A stretch of 64,000 nt of DNA. It comes from Halomonas sp. M20. GTDB lineage: Bacteria > Pseudomonadota > Gammaproteobacteria > Pseudomonadales > Halomonadaceae. Location of the stretch: the NCBI RefSeq assembly GCF_020622265.1, contig NZ_JACNMQ010000001.1:310001-374000 (forward strand), read 5' to 3'. Under the pieces are notes generated by a model. That model did no database searches and had not been told where the DNA came from. It worked only from the letters and a program-made list of their open reading frames with translations. Made by a program: the position numbers and the translations under genes. Every line of letters begins with the position of its first letter. The first letter of the stretch is position 1. This document shows positions 30,794 through 41,461 of this stretch, one piece after another.

Positions 30794-30939
30794 GTAGGTC
30801 AGTTATTTTCGATTGCCTAGATACAATGAACTGGGCAGGCTAGGGTCAGATTCCACAATTAGCCGAGTTGCCTCAATCAGCCTGTTGTCGCAGGTTCGGT
30901 TTGTGAAGCGCACCGGCACAAAAAGGTGAGGAAAGTACC

Positions 30940-32319
30940 ATGGCTATCAGCGTATTCGATCTTTTCAAAATCGGCATTGGCCCTTCCAGCTCGCATACCG
31001 TGGGGCCGATGCGGGCAGCCTGCGACTTCGTCGAGGAGCTACGCGAACGGGATATGCTCGAGCGAGTGGCCCGCGTCGAGGTGCAGCTTTATGGCTCGTT
31101 GTCCGCTACGGGCATTGGGCATGGTACCGATCGTGCCATTGTCATGGGCTTGATGGGCGAGCGCCCGGACGCCATCGATCCCGCCATCATCAACCCTTGC
31201 ATCGAAGAGCTGCTCGAGGCTCAGACCCTAATGCTTGACGGTCGGCTGGCGGTGGCATTCGTCTGGGCGCGAGACATGCAGCTACTCGAAGAGAACCTGC
31301 CTCATCATCCCAACGCCATGCGTTTGATCGCCCATGGTCATAACGAGGAGCTTTATCGCAATACCTACTATTCCGTAGGTGGCGGCTTCGTCATCAACGA
31401 GGAGCAGGCTCAGGCAGGCGAGCTGGACACGGACTCGACGGTCTTGCCTTACAATTTCAATAATGCAGAAGAACTGCTGGGCATGTGTCGCAAGCACGAC
31501 ATGCGTATCAGCGAGATCATGCTGGAAAATGAAAAAGTCTGGCGAGGTGAGGAGGAGGTTCGTAGCGAGTTGTGGCGGATATGGGAAGCCATGCGCGCTT
31601 GTGTCGATCATGGTGTGCAACAAGAGGGTGTTCTGCCGGGCGGTCTCAACGTCAGGCGCCGCGCCAAGCAGCTTCACCAGCGACTGCAGACCGTCGAAGA
31701 GAGCCCGAGCCTGATCACCTCTACCTTTTCGGCCATGGATTGGGTCAACGTTTTTGCCCTGGCGGTCAATGAAGAGAACGCGGCGGGCGATCGCATGGTT
31801 ACTGCTCCCACTAATGGCGCAGCCGGCATCATTCCAGCCGTACTGCACTACTACATGAAATTTCAGCCCGGCGCCTGCGAGCGAGACGTGGTCGAGTTCC
31901 TGTTGGCCGCAGGGGCTGTGGGCGTTCTGTGCAAGAAGAACGCCTCGATTTCCGGTGCCGAAGTGGGCTGTCAGGGCGAGGTGGGTTCCGCCTGTGCCAT
32001 GGCGGCGGCAGGGCTCGCCGAGGTCATGGGAGGCACGCCGGGGCAGGTCGAGAACGCTGCGGAGATCGGGCTCGAGCACAATCTCGGGTTGACCTGTGAC
32101 CCGGTGGGTGGACTGGTTCAAGTTCCCTGCATCGAGCGCAATGCCATGGCCTCGATGAAAGCAATCAATGCCGCGCAAATGGCACTGCGGGGCGATGGCG
32201 AGCATTTCATTTCCCTGGACAAGGTCATTCGGACCATGCGCGATACCGGCCGTGACATGCAGGATAAGTACAAGGAAACCTCTCGCGGAGGACTGGCAGT
32301 CAACACTATCGAGTGCTGA
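30940..32319 (+). CDS. sdaA: L-serine ammonia-lyase (iron-sulfur type)
   Basis: A 459-residue single-chain L-serine dehydratase, turning serine into pyruvate and ammonia with a [4Fe-4S] cluster. Markers are [19 protein letters not shown] at the N-terminus and three cluster cysteines in [17 protein letters not shown] and VPCIERN. The ribosome site GTGAGGAAAG is good. In Pseudomonas a serine deaminase lies next to gbdR in the betaine cluster and uses serine formed from glycine plus a one-carbon unit. The same role fits here, with gbdR 4 kb away. Confidence 0.96.
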   Translation: MAISVFDLFKIGIGPSSSHTVGPMRAACDFVEELRERDMLERVARVEVQLYGSLSATGIGHGTDRAIVMGLMGERPDAIDPAIINPCIEELLEAQTLMLDGRLAVAFVWARDMQLLEENLPHHPNAMRLIAHGHNEELYRNTYYSVGGGFVINEEQAQAGELDTDSTVLPYNFNNAEELLGMCRKHDMRISEIMLENEKVWRGEEEVRSELWRIWEAMRACVDHGVQQEGVLPGGLNVRRRAKQLHQRLQTVEESPSLITSTFSAMDWVNVFALAVNEENAAGDRMVTAPTNGAAGIIPAVLHYYMKFQPGACERDVVEFLLAAGAVGVLCKKNASISGAEVGCQGEVGSACAMAAAGLAEVMGGTPGQVENAAEIGLEHNLGLTCDPVGGLVQVPCIERNAMASMKAINAAQMALRGDGEHFISLDKVIRTMRDTGRDMQDKYKETSRGGLAVNTIEC

Positions 32320-32380
32320 TGAGTATCATGACTGGTAAGCTTCATTTGGCGCCATTCTCTAAGCGCCAACATCGTTGAGT

Positions 32381-32408
32381 AAAAGGCGCTTTCATGAGCG
32401 CCTTTTTA
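32381..32408 (+). terminator. Rho-independent terminator after sdaA
   Basis: A perfect 10-bp stem AAAAGGCGCT/AGCGCCTTTT with loop TTCATG, followed by T residues. The rest of the gap to the next gene (32409-32616) shows no further feature I can name. Confidence 0.85.
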
Positions 32409-32616
32409 ATACTTTGGATTCATTTTTGACACTGGTGATACGATGTTGTCGGATAGGAGTAGAATGAGGGGTAAAGGCTTGTTGAATTACCGTTGAACGG
32501 TCTTGGAAGTAACATGGGTTGTTTGGCCGTTTAGTCAGGTGATTCAAAATGCCTTGATAATTCAAGCGTTAGGGCTAAGATCCTTTATTGCCAATCAGGA
32601 CGAGGAAAGTTTTGTC

Positions 32617-33402
32617 GTGGAAAAGGAAGACAGCTGCATCATTCGTCTTTTCAGCAGTTACTGCGCTTTGTCCGAAGAGGACAGGCGTTTGCTGCACAGG
32701 CTTGAGGAGAGCCCAATCGAAACACGGGCGGGACAAGTGCTTTGGAAAGAGTGCGACAAGGCGTCGGAATTCTGCACGATCAGCAAAGGCTGGGCCTACT
32801 CTTTTCGTAATATGGATGATGGCAGTCGCCAGATTCTCGAATTATTCCTGCCCGGCGATATAATTGGCATGCGGGAATTTGCCTTTTCTCAGCGGCTCAC
32901 TGGACTCGCAATGATCGACGACGGCATGGTCTGCCATTTCCCTCATCGTCATCTGGTCGATCTTTTCAGCACGTCGACTACCTTGACGGCTGTGCTGTTT
33001 GCCATTGTCAGTCGTCATCAGGCGTTGTTGACTGAGCGCCTGGTCAATCTGGCTCGGCGATCGGCTCAGCAACGTCTGGCGCACTTTATTTACGAAATCT
33101 ATGAGCGTTTGAATCAAACTGGTTCATTCAATGGCGGCCATTTTCGTTTGCCTCTTTCTCAAGAACAGATAGGCGATGCGCTGGGGTTGAGCTCTGTCCA
33201 CGTCAGTCGTACCTTCACCAGCTTTCGTAAACAACAGTTGGTGTTGCGCGAACGGCATAGAGTGTATCTGCCAAACCCCCAGGCATTGGCGGAGGTGGCT
33301 GATTTTGATAACCGATATCTTAATGACAGCCTGAAAGCGATACTTGGTGAAAATGGGAAACTAGAGCGTCAAAGCGAGTCCAGTAACGCTGCCACCAAGT
33401 AA
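32617..33402 (+). CDS. Crp/Fnr-family transcription regulator
   Basis: About 261 residues. An N-terminal cyclic-nucleotide-binding-type beta-roll (about residues 20-130, with ELFLPGDIIGMREFAF) is followed by a dimer helix and a C-terminal Crp-type helix-turn-helix (LPLSQEQIGDALGLSSVHVSRT near 190). The clustered N-terminal cysteines of Fnr/Anr are not present, so oxygen sensing by an iron-sulfur cluster is unlikely. I chose the GTG at 32617 because GAGGAAAG lies seven bases upstream. An open frame back to 32503 has no such site. Target genes are unknown. It lies between sdaA and frmA. Confidence 0.82.
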   Translation: MEKEDSCIIRLFSSYCALSEEDRRLLHRLEESPIETRAGQVLWKECDKASEFCTISKGWAYSFRNMDDGSRQILELFLPGDIIGMREFAFSQRLTGLAMIDDGMVCHFPHRHLVDLFSTSTTLTAVLFAIVSRHQALLTERLVNLARRSAQQRLAHFIYEIYERLNQTGSFNGGHFRLPLSQEQIGDALGLSSVHVSRTFTSFRKQQLVLRERHRVYLPNPQALAEVADFDNRYLNDSLKAILGENGKLERQSESSNAATK

Positions 33403-33493
33403 GCCGGAATGACTCGGAGCATTACTAGTTCTCTACGAGTCGTTACTCCTGCCCAACCCTGCATCAAGCAATTGCCAGGTTGTTCGAGTCACA

Positions 33494-34705
<1,212 letters not shown>

Positions 34706-34706
<1 letters not shown>

Positions 34707-34813
34707 TAGGCGCCCGAAGCCGCGCCGCTGATAGGCGTCCGAATTGCGTCGCTGCTAATAGGCGTCCGAAGCTGCACCGCTGCTAATCGGTGTCCGTAAC
34801 TGCAACGTTGATA
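34706..34813 (+). repeat. Four imperfect 25-28 bp tandem repeats between frmA and fghA
   Basis: Four adjacent copies start at 34706, 34731, 34758 and 34786, each close to ATAGGCGTCCGAA followed by a variable pair, TGC, CGCTG and CTA. The first three copies are most alike, and the fourth (ATCGGTGTCCG) is degenerate. They begin at the frmA stop and end 68 bases before fghA. There is no palindrome of the CRISPR type, no unique spacers and no open frame of note. Confidence 0.85.
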
Positions 34814-34880
34814 AATCTCGTCGCGACGCTGCCCACCGTGGTGCAGTTGAACGGCGAGTATTTCGATAAAGGAGTCGTTC

Positions 34881-35735
34881 ATGAGCATGTCGGAAACCCT
34901 GGAGCAAGTGTCCGCTAATAAGTGTTTCGGTGGTTGGCTCAAGCGCTACAAGCATCACGCTCGCGCGCTTGATTGCGAAATGACCTTCTCGATCTATCTA
35001 CCGCCCCAGGCAGAGCAAGGCAAGGTGCCCTTGCTATGGTGGCTCTCGGGTTTGACCTGCACCGACGAGAACTTCATGCAGAAAGCGGGAGCCCAGCGCG
35101 TAGCTGCGGAGCTTGGCATGGCGATCGTGTGTCCGGATACCAGCCCGCGAGGTCTGGATCTGCCTGGCGAGCACGATAGCTACGATTTTGGCTCCGGGGC
35201 CGGTTTCTATGTCAATGCGACCCAGGAGCCATGGTCGAAGCACTATCGCATGTACGATTACGTCAACGACGAGCTACCCTCGGTGGTGCGCCAGCATTTC
35301 CCGGTCAACGGCCGTGAATCCATCAGCGGACACTCCATGGGCGGCCATGGCGCGCTAATAATGGCGCTACGTCAGCCGGGACGCTATGCCTCGGTGTCGG
35401 CGTTCTCTCCGGTGGTCAATCCTAGCGAAGTGCCTTGGGGGCAAAAAGCTTTCAGCAATTATCTGGGTGACGATCGCGGCAAATGGACCCAGTACGACGC
35501 TTGCGAACTGGTCGCCAAAGGTGCTTCTCGGCAGCCGCTGTTCATCGATCAAGGCGAGGATGACAACTTTCTCGAAGAGCAGTTGAAACCCGAGCACCTG
35601 GAAGCTGCCTGCGAGAAACGGGATCACCCCCTGACCTTGCGGCGGCAGCCGGGTTACGATCACAGCTACTACTTCATCGCGACCTTCATCGAAGAGCATC
35701 TGCGCTATCATGCCAAGCATCTCAAGATAGCCTGA
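34881..35735 (+). CDS. fghA: S-formylglutathione hydrolase
   Basis: A 284-residue esterase D-type alpha/beta hydrolase, releasing formate and glutathione from S-formylglutathione. The nucleophile Ser lies in ISGHSMGGHGAL near residue 153. Asp and His complete the triad in the C-terminal half (IDQGEDDNF; YDHSYYFI). AAAGGAG precedes the ATG. It directly follows frmA after the tandem repeats and ends in a terminator, so a frmA-fghA operon is expected. Confidence 0.96.
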   Translation: MSMSETLEQVSANKCFGGWLKRYKHHARALDCEMTFSIYLPPQAEQGKVPLLWWLSGLTCTDENFMQKAGAQRVAAELGMAIVCPDTSPRGLDLPGEHDSYDFGSGAGFYVNATQEPWSKHYRMYDYVNDELPSVVRQHFPVNGRESISGHSMGGHGALIMALRQPGRYASVSAFSPVVNPSEVPWGQKAFSNYLGDDRGKWTQYDACELVAKGASRQPLFIDQGEDDNFLEEQLKPEHLEAACEKRDHPLTLRRQPGYDHSYYFIATFIEEHLRYHAKHLKIA

Positions 35736-35766
35736 TATCAATCGACGCAACCTATTCACACGTAAT

Positions 35767-35800
35767 ACGACGCTTCTGCTTTCAGGAGCGTCGTTTTTTA
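35767..35800 (+). terminator. Rho-independent terminator after fghA
   Basis: A 12-bp stem (ACGACGCTTCTG with CAGGAGCGTCGT, one G-U), loop CTTT, then a six-T run. Confidence 0.88.
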
Positions 35801-36016
35801 TGGTGCTCTCGGTTTGAAAACGTCGCTCATGTACTCATTTGCGACACGGTGGCTGCAAAACCCCTGCATTCTTGTGGAAAAGATAAAATTTCGATAGCGG
35901 AAAACGGCATGGCTTTTATAGTGAACAGTGAGGTCGATATAACACCCTAGCAGCATCCAATCACAATGAGACCCTCATCTAACAGGTAGAGGGCGATATC
36001 TCCAGGAGAGAGGCTT

Positions 36017-37150
36017 ATGACAACGTTTACCATGGCGAAGACGGTCCCCCCGGCTCCCAAGTCAGCTATTTCTCAGACACTTGGCTTCTTGCTACTGGAC
36101 AACTTCACCTTGATCTCGCTGGCATCGGCCATCGAACCATTGCGCATGGCCAATCAGCTTGCGGGTCGGGAGATTTATCGCTGGTATACTCTGAGCCAGG
36201 ATGGCGCGCCGGTACGGGCAAGCGACGGTCTGCAGATAACCCCAGATGCCTCTCTTGCCATTCCACTCTCCCTGGACTGGGTGGTGGTATGCGGTGGTGT
36301 GGGAGCCAACCGTTATATCTCGCGTGAGCACATCAGTTGGCTGCAGTCCCAGAGTCGTCAATTACGCCGCATGGGTGCAGTATGCACCGGTAGCTGGGCG
36401 CTGGCGCGTGCCGGTCTGCTCGATGGCTTCGAGGCAAGCGTTCACTGGGAATGTCTAGCCGCCATGCGGGAGGCGTTTCCACGTATCGTGCTTTCCGCTC
36501 GGCTCTTTTCCATTGATCGCAACCGCTTCACCGCCTCGGGCGGGACCGCGCCACTGGACATGATGCTCACCCTGATCGGACGTGACCATGGCCATGATCT
36601 TTCTGCGGCGATTTCAGAGATGTTCATCTATGAGCGCGTTCGCAACGAGCAGGATCAACAGCGCATGCCACTCAAGCACATGCTCGGCACCACTCAGCCC
36701 AAACTGCTCGAGATCGTTGCATTGATGGAAGCCAATCTCGAAGAGCCCATTAGCTTCGATGAGTTGGCCCGCTTTGTAGGGGTTTCTCGTCGTCAACTGG
36801 AGCGGCTTTTTCAAAAGTATCTGCACTGCTCGCCGTCACGCTACTACCTGCGACTAAGGCTTACCCGTGCAAGACAATTGTTGAAGCAAACGCCCATGCC
36901 GATCATCGAAGTGGCGTCGGCCTGTGGCTTCGTCTCCACACCGCATTTCTCGAAATGCTATCGGGAGTTCTTTGGTGTGCCGCCGCGCCAAGAGCGCCTG
37001 GCGACGCGCTTGGATAGGGACCCCAGTGCCGATCACGTGGCACTGGAAGCGCTATCGAACATAACAAGCCAGGAACCTATTTCGAGAGCGGTAGCGGCAC
37101 TCGTCAATGCTCGGGAAGAGTCGACCTATGCCAGCGTGCGGCTTAGGTAA
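36017..37150 (+). CDS. gbdR: GbdR-type AraC/GlxA regulator of glycine betaine catabolism
   Basis: A 377-residue regulator. An N-terminal DJ-1/PfpI-like domain (about residues 20-190, starting IGFLLLDNFTLISLASAIEPLRMANQL-like text, here split as LGFLLLDNFTLISLASA, with VCTGSWALARAGLL at the nucleophile-elbow position) precedes a C-terminal AraC helix-turn-helix pair (about 225-325; SFDELARFVGVSRRQLERLF and ACGFVSTPHFSKCYREFF). The N-terminus closely matches what I recall of Pseudomonas GbdR, which senses betaine or dimethylglycine and activates gbcAB, dgcAB and sox genes. Those target genes lie 13-26 kb downstream. AGGAGAGAGG precedes the ATG. The 216-base upstream gap shows no recognised operator. 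Confidence 0.88.
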   Translation: MTTFTMAKTVPPAPKSAISQTLGFLLLDNFTLISLASAIEPLRMANQLAGREIYRWYTLSQDGAPVRASDGLQITPDASLAIPLSLDWVVVCGGVGANRYISREHISWLQSQSRQLRRMGAVCTGSWALARAGLLDGFEASVHWECLAAMREAFPRIVLSARLFSIDRNRFTASGGTAPLDMMLTLIGRDHGHDLSAAISEMFIYERVRNEQDQQRMPLKHMLGTTQPKLLEIVALMEANLEEPISFDELARFVGVSRRQLERLFQKYLHCSPSRYYLRLRLTRARQLLKQTPMPIIEVASACGFVSTPHFSKCYREFFGVPPRQERLATRLDRDPSADHVALEALSNITSQEPISRAVAALVNAREESTYASVRLR

Positions 37151-37248
37151 GTAGAGATTAGAGCTACTAACAGACTTTTAATGTTACCTTTCCGCCGAGA
37201 GAGGCAGGATTGTTATACTGGGTCTTCTTATAAATATAGAGAAAGAGT

Positions 37249-37953
37249 ATGACCCAGGACTGGCCGCGTCGGTTGTTGCGCTATTTATTGATTGCCATCG
37301 TGGGGTTTGTCGCCCTATCCATACTGCTGGTGATGATATTTCGAGTGGTTCCGGTATTCGGCTCCATGGTCATGGTCGAACGCAAGGTGCAATCCTGGGT
37401 ATCAGGAGAAACCTTGAACATTCGCCAGGATTGGACTTCCTGGAACGACTTGTCCGAACACGCAAAACTTGCCGTGATCGCGGCGGAAGACCAGAAGTTT
37501 CCCGCTCATCATGGTTTCGATCTAGGCCAGTTACGTAAGGCCGTGACCGCCTGGCGATCCGGCAATGGCCTGCGCGGTGCCAGCACCATAAGTCAGCAGA
37601 CCGCCAAGAATCTGTTTCTGTGGACCGGACGTAACTGGCTGCGCAAGGGGTTGGAGGCGTGGTTTACCGTGCTCATAGAGCTACTGTGGCCTAAGGAACG
37701 CATCCTCGAGGTCTATCTCAACATCGCTGAGTGGGATAGCGGCGTGTTCGGTCTGGAAGCCGCTGCGCATCACTATTTCGGTGTTTCCGGTGCGAATTTG
37801 AGCGCATCACAGGCGAGTCATCTGGCCGCTATCCTGCCCAACCCCAGGGAGTGGAGCGCGTCCAACCCCTCTCCCTACATCCAGCAGCGAAGTCAGTGGA
37901 TTCGTAGGCAAATGCGTCAGCTAGGCGGCATCCGCTATCTTGAACGGCTGTAG
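37249..37953 (+). CDS. mtgA: Monofunctional biosynthetic peptidoglycan transglycosylase
   Basis: A 234-residue GT51 glycosyltransferase that polymerises lipid II. An N-terminal membrane anchor (about residues 10-33) is followed by the GT51 motifs: AAEDQKFPAHHGFD with catalytic Glu near residue 80, RGASTISQQTAKNLFLW near 117, and the second acidic motif KERILEVYLNIAEWDSG. Monocistronic, and not linked in function to its neighbours. Confidence 0.95.
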   Translation: MTQDWPRRLLRYLLIAIVGFVALSILLVMIFRVVPVFGSMVMVERKVQSWVSGETLNIRQDWTSWNDLSEHAKLAVIAAEDQKFPAHHGFDLGQLRKAVTAWRSGNGLRGASTISQQTAKNLFLWTGRNWLRKGLEAWFTVLIELLWPKERILEVYLNIAEWDSGVFGLEAAAHHYFGVSGANLSASQASHLAAILPNPREWSASNPSPYIQQRSQWIRRQMRQLGGIRYLERL

Positions 37954-38012
37954 GCATTACCCATTGTTGGCGCGCGGATGGCAGCTTCATTGGACAGGTG
38001 AGTGTTCATAGC

Positions 38013-38801
38013 CTACGAGGGTACGTTCACGGCCTCGCGCAATCTTAACAAGGTGTCATCGAGGTCGGCGAATAGGGCATTTAGAGCGGGGCGGGCATGA
38101 TAGAACCCTTGCTGACGGGTAAGGCCCTGGCGTGCCAGCCAGAGAGCTTCTTCCCGTGTTTCCACTCCTTCGGCGATCACGTCGATCTTCAGTTCCTGAG
38201 CCATCAGCGCGATGGACTTGATGAGGATCTGACGCCGCCTGTCTTGATCGCAATTTCTGATCAGCTCACGATCGATCTTCAGTTTGTCGGGATACAGGTC
38301 GGTGAGTAAATCGAGGTTGGCATAGCCGGCGCCGAAATCATCGATGGCGGTAGTAAACCCCATGTTGCGATAGGTGTCGATGATGTTACGCAGATGTTGG
38401 TGATCGCTGATCCGCTCGGTTTCGGTGATCTCGAAAATCAGGCGCTCGGTGGGCCAGCCGATCTGAGCCGAGATATCAAGGGTTGCCTGAATACATGCAT
38501 AAGGATCGTGAACAGCGTTGGGCAAGAAGTTGATCGATAGCGCTTCCTGTATGCCCAGGGCGCTGGCCAGTTCAATGGCGCGTACTCGGCATGCCTGATC
38601 GAAGCGATACAGCAACTCGGGAGTGACCTGAGACAGAATGCTATCGGCGGATTCTCCCCCAGGGCCTCGCACCAGCGCTTCATAGGCTACGATGCCTGCC
38701 TGCTGTATATCGACAATGGGCTGAAACGCCATGGTGAAGTCAAAGGGCAGGACGTCATCGCAGCGGCTGCAGCGCATCTTGACTTGGGCACAGTGGGGCA
38801 T
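38013..38801 (-). CDS. Stand-alone EAL-domain cyclic-di-GMP phosphodiesterase
   Basis: A 262-residue protein made almost wholly of one EAL domain. Expected catalytic residues are present: YEALVRG, SINFLP (Asn), IFEITETE (Glu), AIDDFGAGYANLD (double Asp), LKIDREL (Lys), VIAEGVET (Glu) and QGFYHARP (Gln). It therefore looks active against cyclic di-GMP. A short N-terminal CSRCDD segment could bind metal, though this is speculative. No sensor, GGDEF or membrane domain is attached. Two palindromes lie just upstream of its start. Confidence 0.88.
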   Translation of the reverse strand: MPHCAQVKMRCSRCDDVLPFDFTMAFQPIVDIQQAGIVAYEALVRGPGGESADSILSQVTPELLYRFDQACRVRAIELASALGIQEALSINFLPNAVHDPYACIQATLDISAQIGWPTERLIFEITETERISDHQHLRNIIDTYRNMGFTTAIDDFGAGYANLDLLTDLYPDKLKIDRELIRNCDQDRRRQILIKSIALMAQELKIDVIAEGVETREEALWLARQGLTRQQGFYHARPALNALFADLDDTLLRLREAVNVPS

Positions 38802-38869
38802 GAACGTTCTCTTTGAGCCTTTACCGATAGGGGCTTGATGTTCTAACCGCTCTCTATTGGCGGTGGCAA

Positions 38870-38903
38870 TTCAGCATGCTGAAGGTTATTTCTACAGAAA
38901 TAA
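38870..38903. promoter_or_regulatory. Two adjacent palindromes upstream of the EAL gene
   Basis: TTCAGCATGCTGAA (38870-38883) is a perfect 14-bp palindrome. TTATTTCT-AC-AGAAATAA (38886-38903) has perfect 8-bp arms. Two bases separate them. They lie 69-102 bases upstream of the EAL start and just after the DMT exporter stop, so they could be operators for the EAL gene, a terminator for the exporter gene, or both. Confidence 0.55.
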
Positions 38904-38906
38904 TAG

Positions 38907-39860
38907 TCAACGAGGCGAGCGATTGCCACGCACCACCAGACCGACCCCGGTAATGGCAATTGCCATGCCGATCATCGCCACCGGCCCCAGGGTCTCGTCG
39001 AACAGCCACCAGGCTTCCAGCGCGGTCAGTGGCGGTACCAGGTAGAAAAGGCTCGCCACCCGGGAAGCGGCGCCGCGTCTAATCAAGGCCATCAGCAGTA
39101 AAATTGCGGCAATCGAGAGTCCCAGCACCAGCCAGGCCAGCGTTGCCACGAAAACGGGTGTCCAGGTAACGTCACGGGTCTCGAACAACAACGCACCGGT
39201 ACCGAAGAGGGCACCGGCGGCCAAGTACTGGGCAATGCTGCCGCCCAGTAGTGGCATACCGGTACAAAAGCGCTTCTGATACAGGGTGCCGGCAGAAATG
39301 CCCAGCAGCGCGGTTAACACACAGCCCAGCGCCCCCAGACCGAAACCTTCGAAAAGCCCGGTTTCTTCCGGGGAGAGCTTGCCACTGAGAACGAGGGTGA
39401 TGCCGACCAGGCCCAGCAATAGCCCGAGCCACTGCCAGAAAGAGAGACGCTCGTCCAATAGAGGCAGCGCCAGTGCAGCGGTAAGCAGTGGCTGAAGGCC
39501 GACCAATAGCGATGCCAATCCCGCCGGCAGACCAAGATAGATGGCGTAAAACACGCCACCCAGATAGGCGCCATGAACCAGCAGTCCTGTCACCGCCGCA
39601 TGTCCCCATAGCGTCAGCGATGAGGGCCATGGGGCTCTGAGCAGTCCCAGCAGCGGTATGATGATGAGCAGTGTCAGGACACAGCGGATGAACAGGAAGG
39701 TGAAGGGTTCGGCGTAAGGCAGGCCAAACTTGGCACCGATGAAGCCGGTACTCCATAACAGCACGAAGACTCCGGGCATCATCGCCAGCCACGGGTGTTG
39801 TTCTCGTTCGGATCTTGTCGAAGCGGAGGGCGAGCCAGTGCGAGCGCGGGACAAACTCAT
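38907..39860 (-). CDS. EamA-family DMT permease (metabolite exporter-like)
   Basis: A 317-residue inner-membrane protein with ten hydrophobic segments and two EamA repeats (PGVFVLLWSTGFIGAKFGLPYA in two parts near residue 27, and a second repeat beginning near 180). Drug/metabolite transporters of this type export amino acids or related compounds, and the substrate is not predictable. The ATG at 39860 shares its A with the TGA of the DUF4174 gene and follows GGGAGAG, so it is preferred to the TTG one codon earlier. Confidence 0.85.
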   Translation of the reverse strand: MSLSRARTGSPSASTRSEREQHPWLAMMPGVFVLLWSTGFIGAKFGLPYAEPFTFLFIRCVLTLLIIIPLLGLLRAPWPSSLTLWGHAAVTGLLVHGAYLGGVFYAIYLGLPAGLASLLVGLQPLLTAALALPLLDERLSFWQWLGLLLGLVGITLVLSGKLSPEETGLFEGFGLGALGCVLTALLGISAGTLYQKRFCTGMPLLGGSIAQYLAAGALFGTGALLFETRDVTWTPVFVATLAWLVLGLSIAAILLLMALIRRGAASRVASLFYLVPPLTALEAWWLFDETLGPVAMIGMAIAITGVGLVVRGNRSPR

Positions 39861-40339
39861 CAACGACTCTCCCGGGGCGTTGCCCGGCGCTGCTCGGATT
39901 GCCGTATGGGCATTCTGTCGATGATATCGAATACCTGGCGCGGGTCGACGAAGCCTTCGAGCTGCATCTTCTTGCCCCCATCGTACCCGACCAGGATTAC
40001 TTTCATCGGCCCTTGCGGATCTATCTCCAGGGCCTCGAGCAGCGCCTCGGTCTCGAATCGCGTCATTGGTCGCCCGGTGCGATGCCCGATACCATCCTCG
40101 ACGCTGTAGAGCACCATGTGCCGATCGTCGAACTCCTCCCGGTGGTGCTGCAATTGCTCGCGCATTTGAACGTAGTCATCGTTGTCGATGCTCGGCGTGA
40201 CCAGAATCAGCGGGCGGAACTTGCCGCGATCGGTGATCAGTGGGTTGGCCGGGTTATCGGCAGCGAAGGCGATGGGCATGGTGAGGCTCCAGGCGATCAA
40301 GCAGACCCGGGAGAGGAGTGCAGCTATGGAATGGGACAT
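39860..40339 (-). CDS. DUF4174 domain protein, secreted
   Basis: A 159-residue protein with a signal peptide (SLTMPIAFA then ADNP) and a thioredoxin-like DUF4174 region: RPLILVTPSIDNDDYVQMREQL, then VLVGYDGGKKMQLEGFVDPRQVFDIIDRMP. The family has no known function. It lacks a CxxC redox pair, so it is not an ordinary thioredoxin. Translationally coupled to the exporter gene by a TGATG overlap. Confidence 0.75.
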   Translation of the reverse strand: MSHSIAALLSRVCLIAWSLTMPIAFAADNPANPLITDRGKFRPLILVTPSIDNDDYVQMREQLQHHREEFDDRHMVLYSVEDGIGHRTGRPMTRFETEALLEALEIDPQGPMKVILVGYDGGKKMQLEGFVDPRQVFDIIDRMPIRQSEQRRATPRESR

Positions 40340-40422
40340 GGCACGACTTCCTACAGCTGTAATGATCTTCCAAGCACAACAGATTGCTCGACAAAGCGCC
40401 AGACCATAGCCAGGTGAACCGT

Positions 40423-41436
40423 TTAAAGCCAGGTCGAAAGCGTCACCGAGCCAAATTGATCCGCTTCATCCTGGGATTCGAACTCACGGGTACGCCAGAC
40501 ATTGGTCAGTGCGATTTGGAAGCGATCCCAGCTGAGCACTACGCCGGCGGTCAGATCGCCTACCCATTCACGCCGATCCACGTCATGGCTACTCTCGAAG
40601 GTATTGCCGTCCAGCAACAAGTTGTGTGCCATATAGCGGCCTTCCGTCCCGACAAAGCCATACCAGCCGAAACCGGCGTCCGGTATAAAACCCTGGCGCC
40701 CGCCCTGGGCCGGTGCCACAGCGGGAATGCCGAAACTTTTTTCAAGCCCTCGGCCGAAGCGCAGCGCCCCGCCGGCGCCCAGATAATCGTAAAGGTTGCC
40801 TACATTCATCGAGGCGCTTGGACCATACTCCCACTCCAGACCCCCAAAACGAGAAAGCCACCACCAGGACTTGCTCACGCCCAGATTAATGATTGGCTCA
40901 TTTTCCAGCTGGTGACTCCAACCCTCGGGTTCCTCGCTATCTGTCACCTTGTGTACCGCTTTCTGAATGGACTTGCCCCCGGCGGCAGGCCCTACCCATC
41001 CGATCTGCAGCTGTAGATCCGTAGTCTCCCGCCAGTCCTCGTGCTGTTCATCGTCGAATAGCGAAAGCCCTCCCAGTAGCAAGCCGGCATAAGGACGATC
41101 GTCTTCGATCAGGCGCTCACGGCCAATGTCGGTCGGAGTATAGATCTGATGAATGAAGTGATAACCCACAGCGTCGAGACCACTTGCCGACCACCCTGGA
41201 AGCCAATCCGCCAGCGTTCGGGACCAGTGGGCAGTGCCCGGTAGCGTGATACGTGTCAGCTCCAGGCCGTTGGTGTAGTGGCCATCTTCCTCAATGCTGG
41301 AGAGTGCATCGTTTTCCACCTTGATGGAATAAAGATCCGCGCTCATGGCGAGGGGAGCGCAAAGCATGCTTGCAAGGAGCAGGCATGAACGTGGAAATCC
41401 AGAACATGAAATCAGAGAAGCGGTAAAAGGTCGCAT
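40423..41436 (-). CDS. LpxR-like outer-membrane lipid A 3'-O-deacylase
   Basis: A 337-residue outer-membrane beta-barrel of the LpxR (DUF2219) family, which removes the 3'-acyloxyacyl chain of lipid A in a calcium-dependent way. A signal peptide is present (cleavage after PLAMSA). Hallmarks are the N-terminal KVENDALSS, the GHYTNGLELTR strand, DRPYAGLLLGG and a C-terminal strand ending in Leu preceded by Trp. The ATG at 41436 follows AAGGAA at good spacing. The frame runs 18 codons further up without such a site. Activity is inferred from family. Confidence 0.82.
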   Translation of the reverse strand: MRPFTASLISCSGFPRSCLLLASMLCAPLAMSADLYSIKVENDALSSIEEDGHYTNGLELTRITLPGTAHWSRTLADWLPGWSASGLDAVGYHFIHQIYTPTDIGRERLIEDDRPYAGLLLGGLSLFDDEQHEDWRETTDLQLQIGWVGPAAGGKSIQKAVHKVTDSEEPEGWSHQLENEPIINLGVSKSWWWLSRFGGLEWEYGPSASMNVGNLYDYLGAGGALRFGRGLEKSFGIPAVAPAQGGRQGFIPDAGFGWYGFVGTEGRYMAHNLLLDGNTFESSHDVDRREWVGDLTAGVVLSWDRFQIALTNVWRTREFESQDEADQFGSVTLSTWL

Positions 41437-41461
41437 GCAACTTCCTTGTAACGATGACAGC

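Noticed and set aside
35801-36016. Sigma-54 promoter upstream of gbdR
   Set aside because: A GG...GC pair was seen near 35850, but the spacing is 13 bases instead of 10, so it does not fit the consensus.
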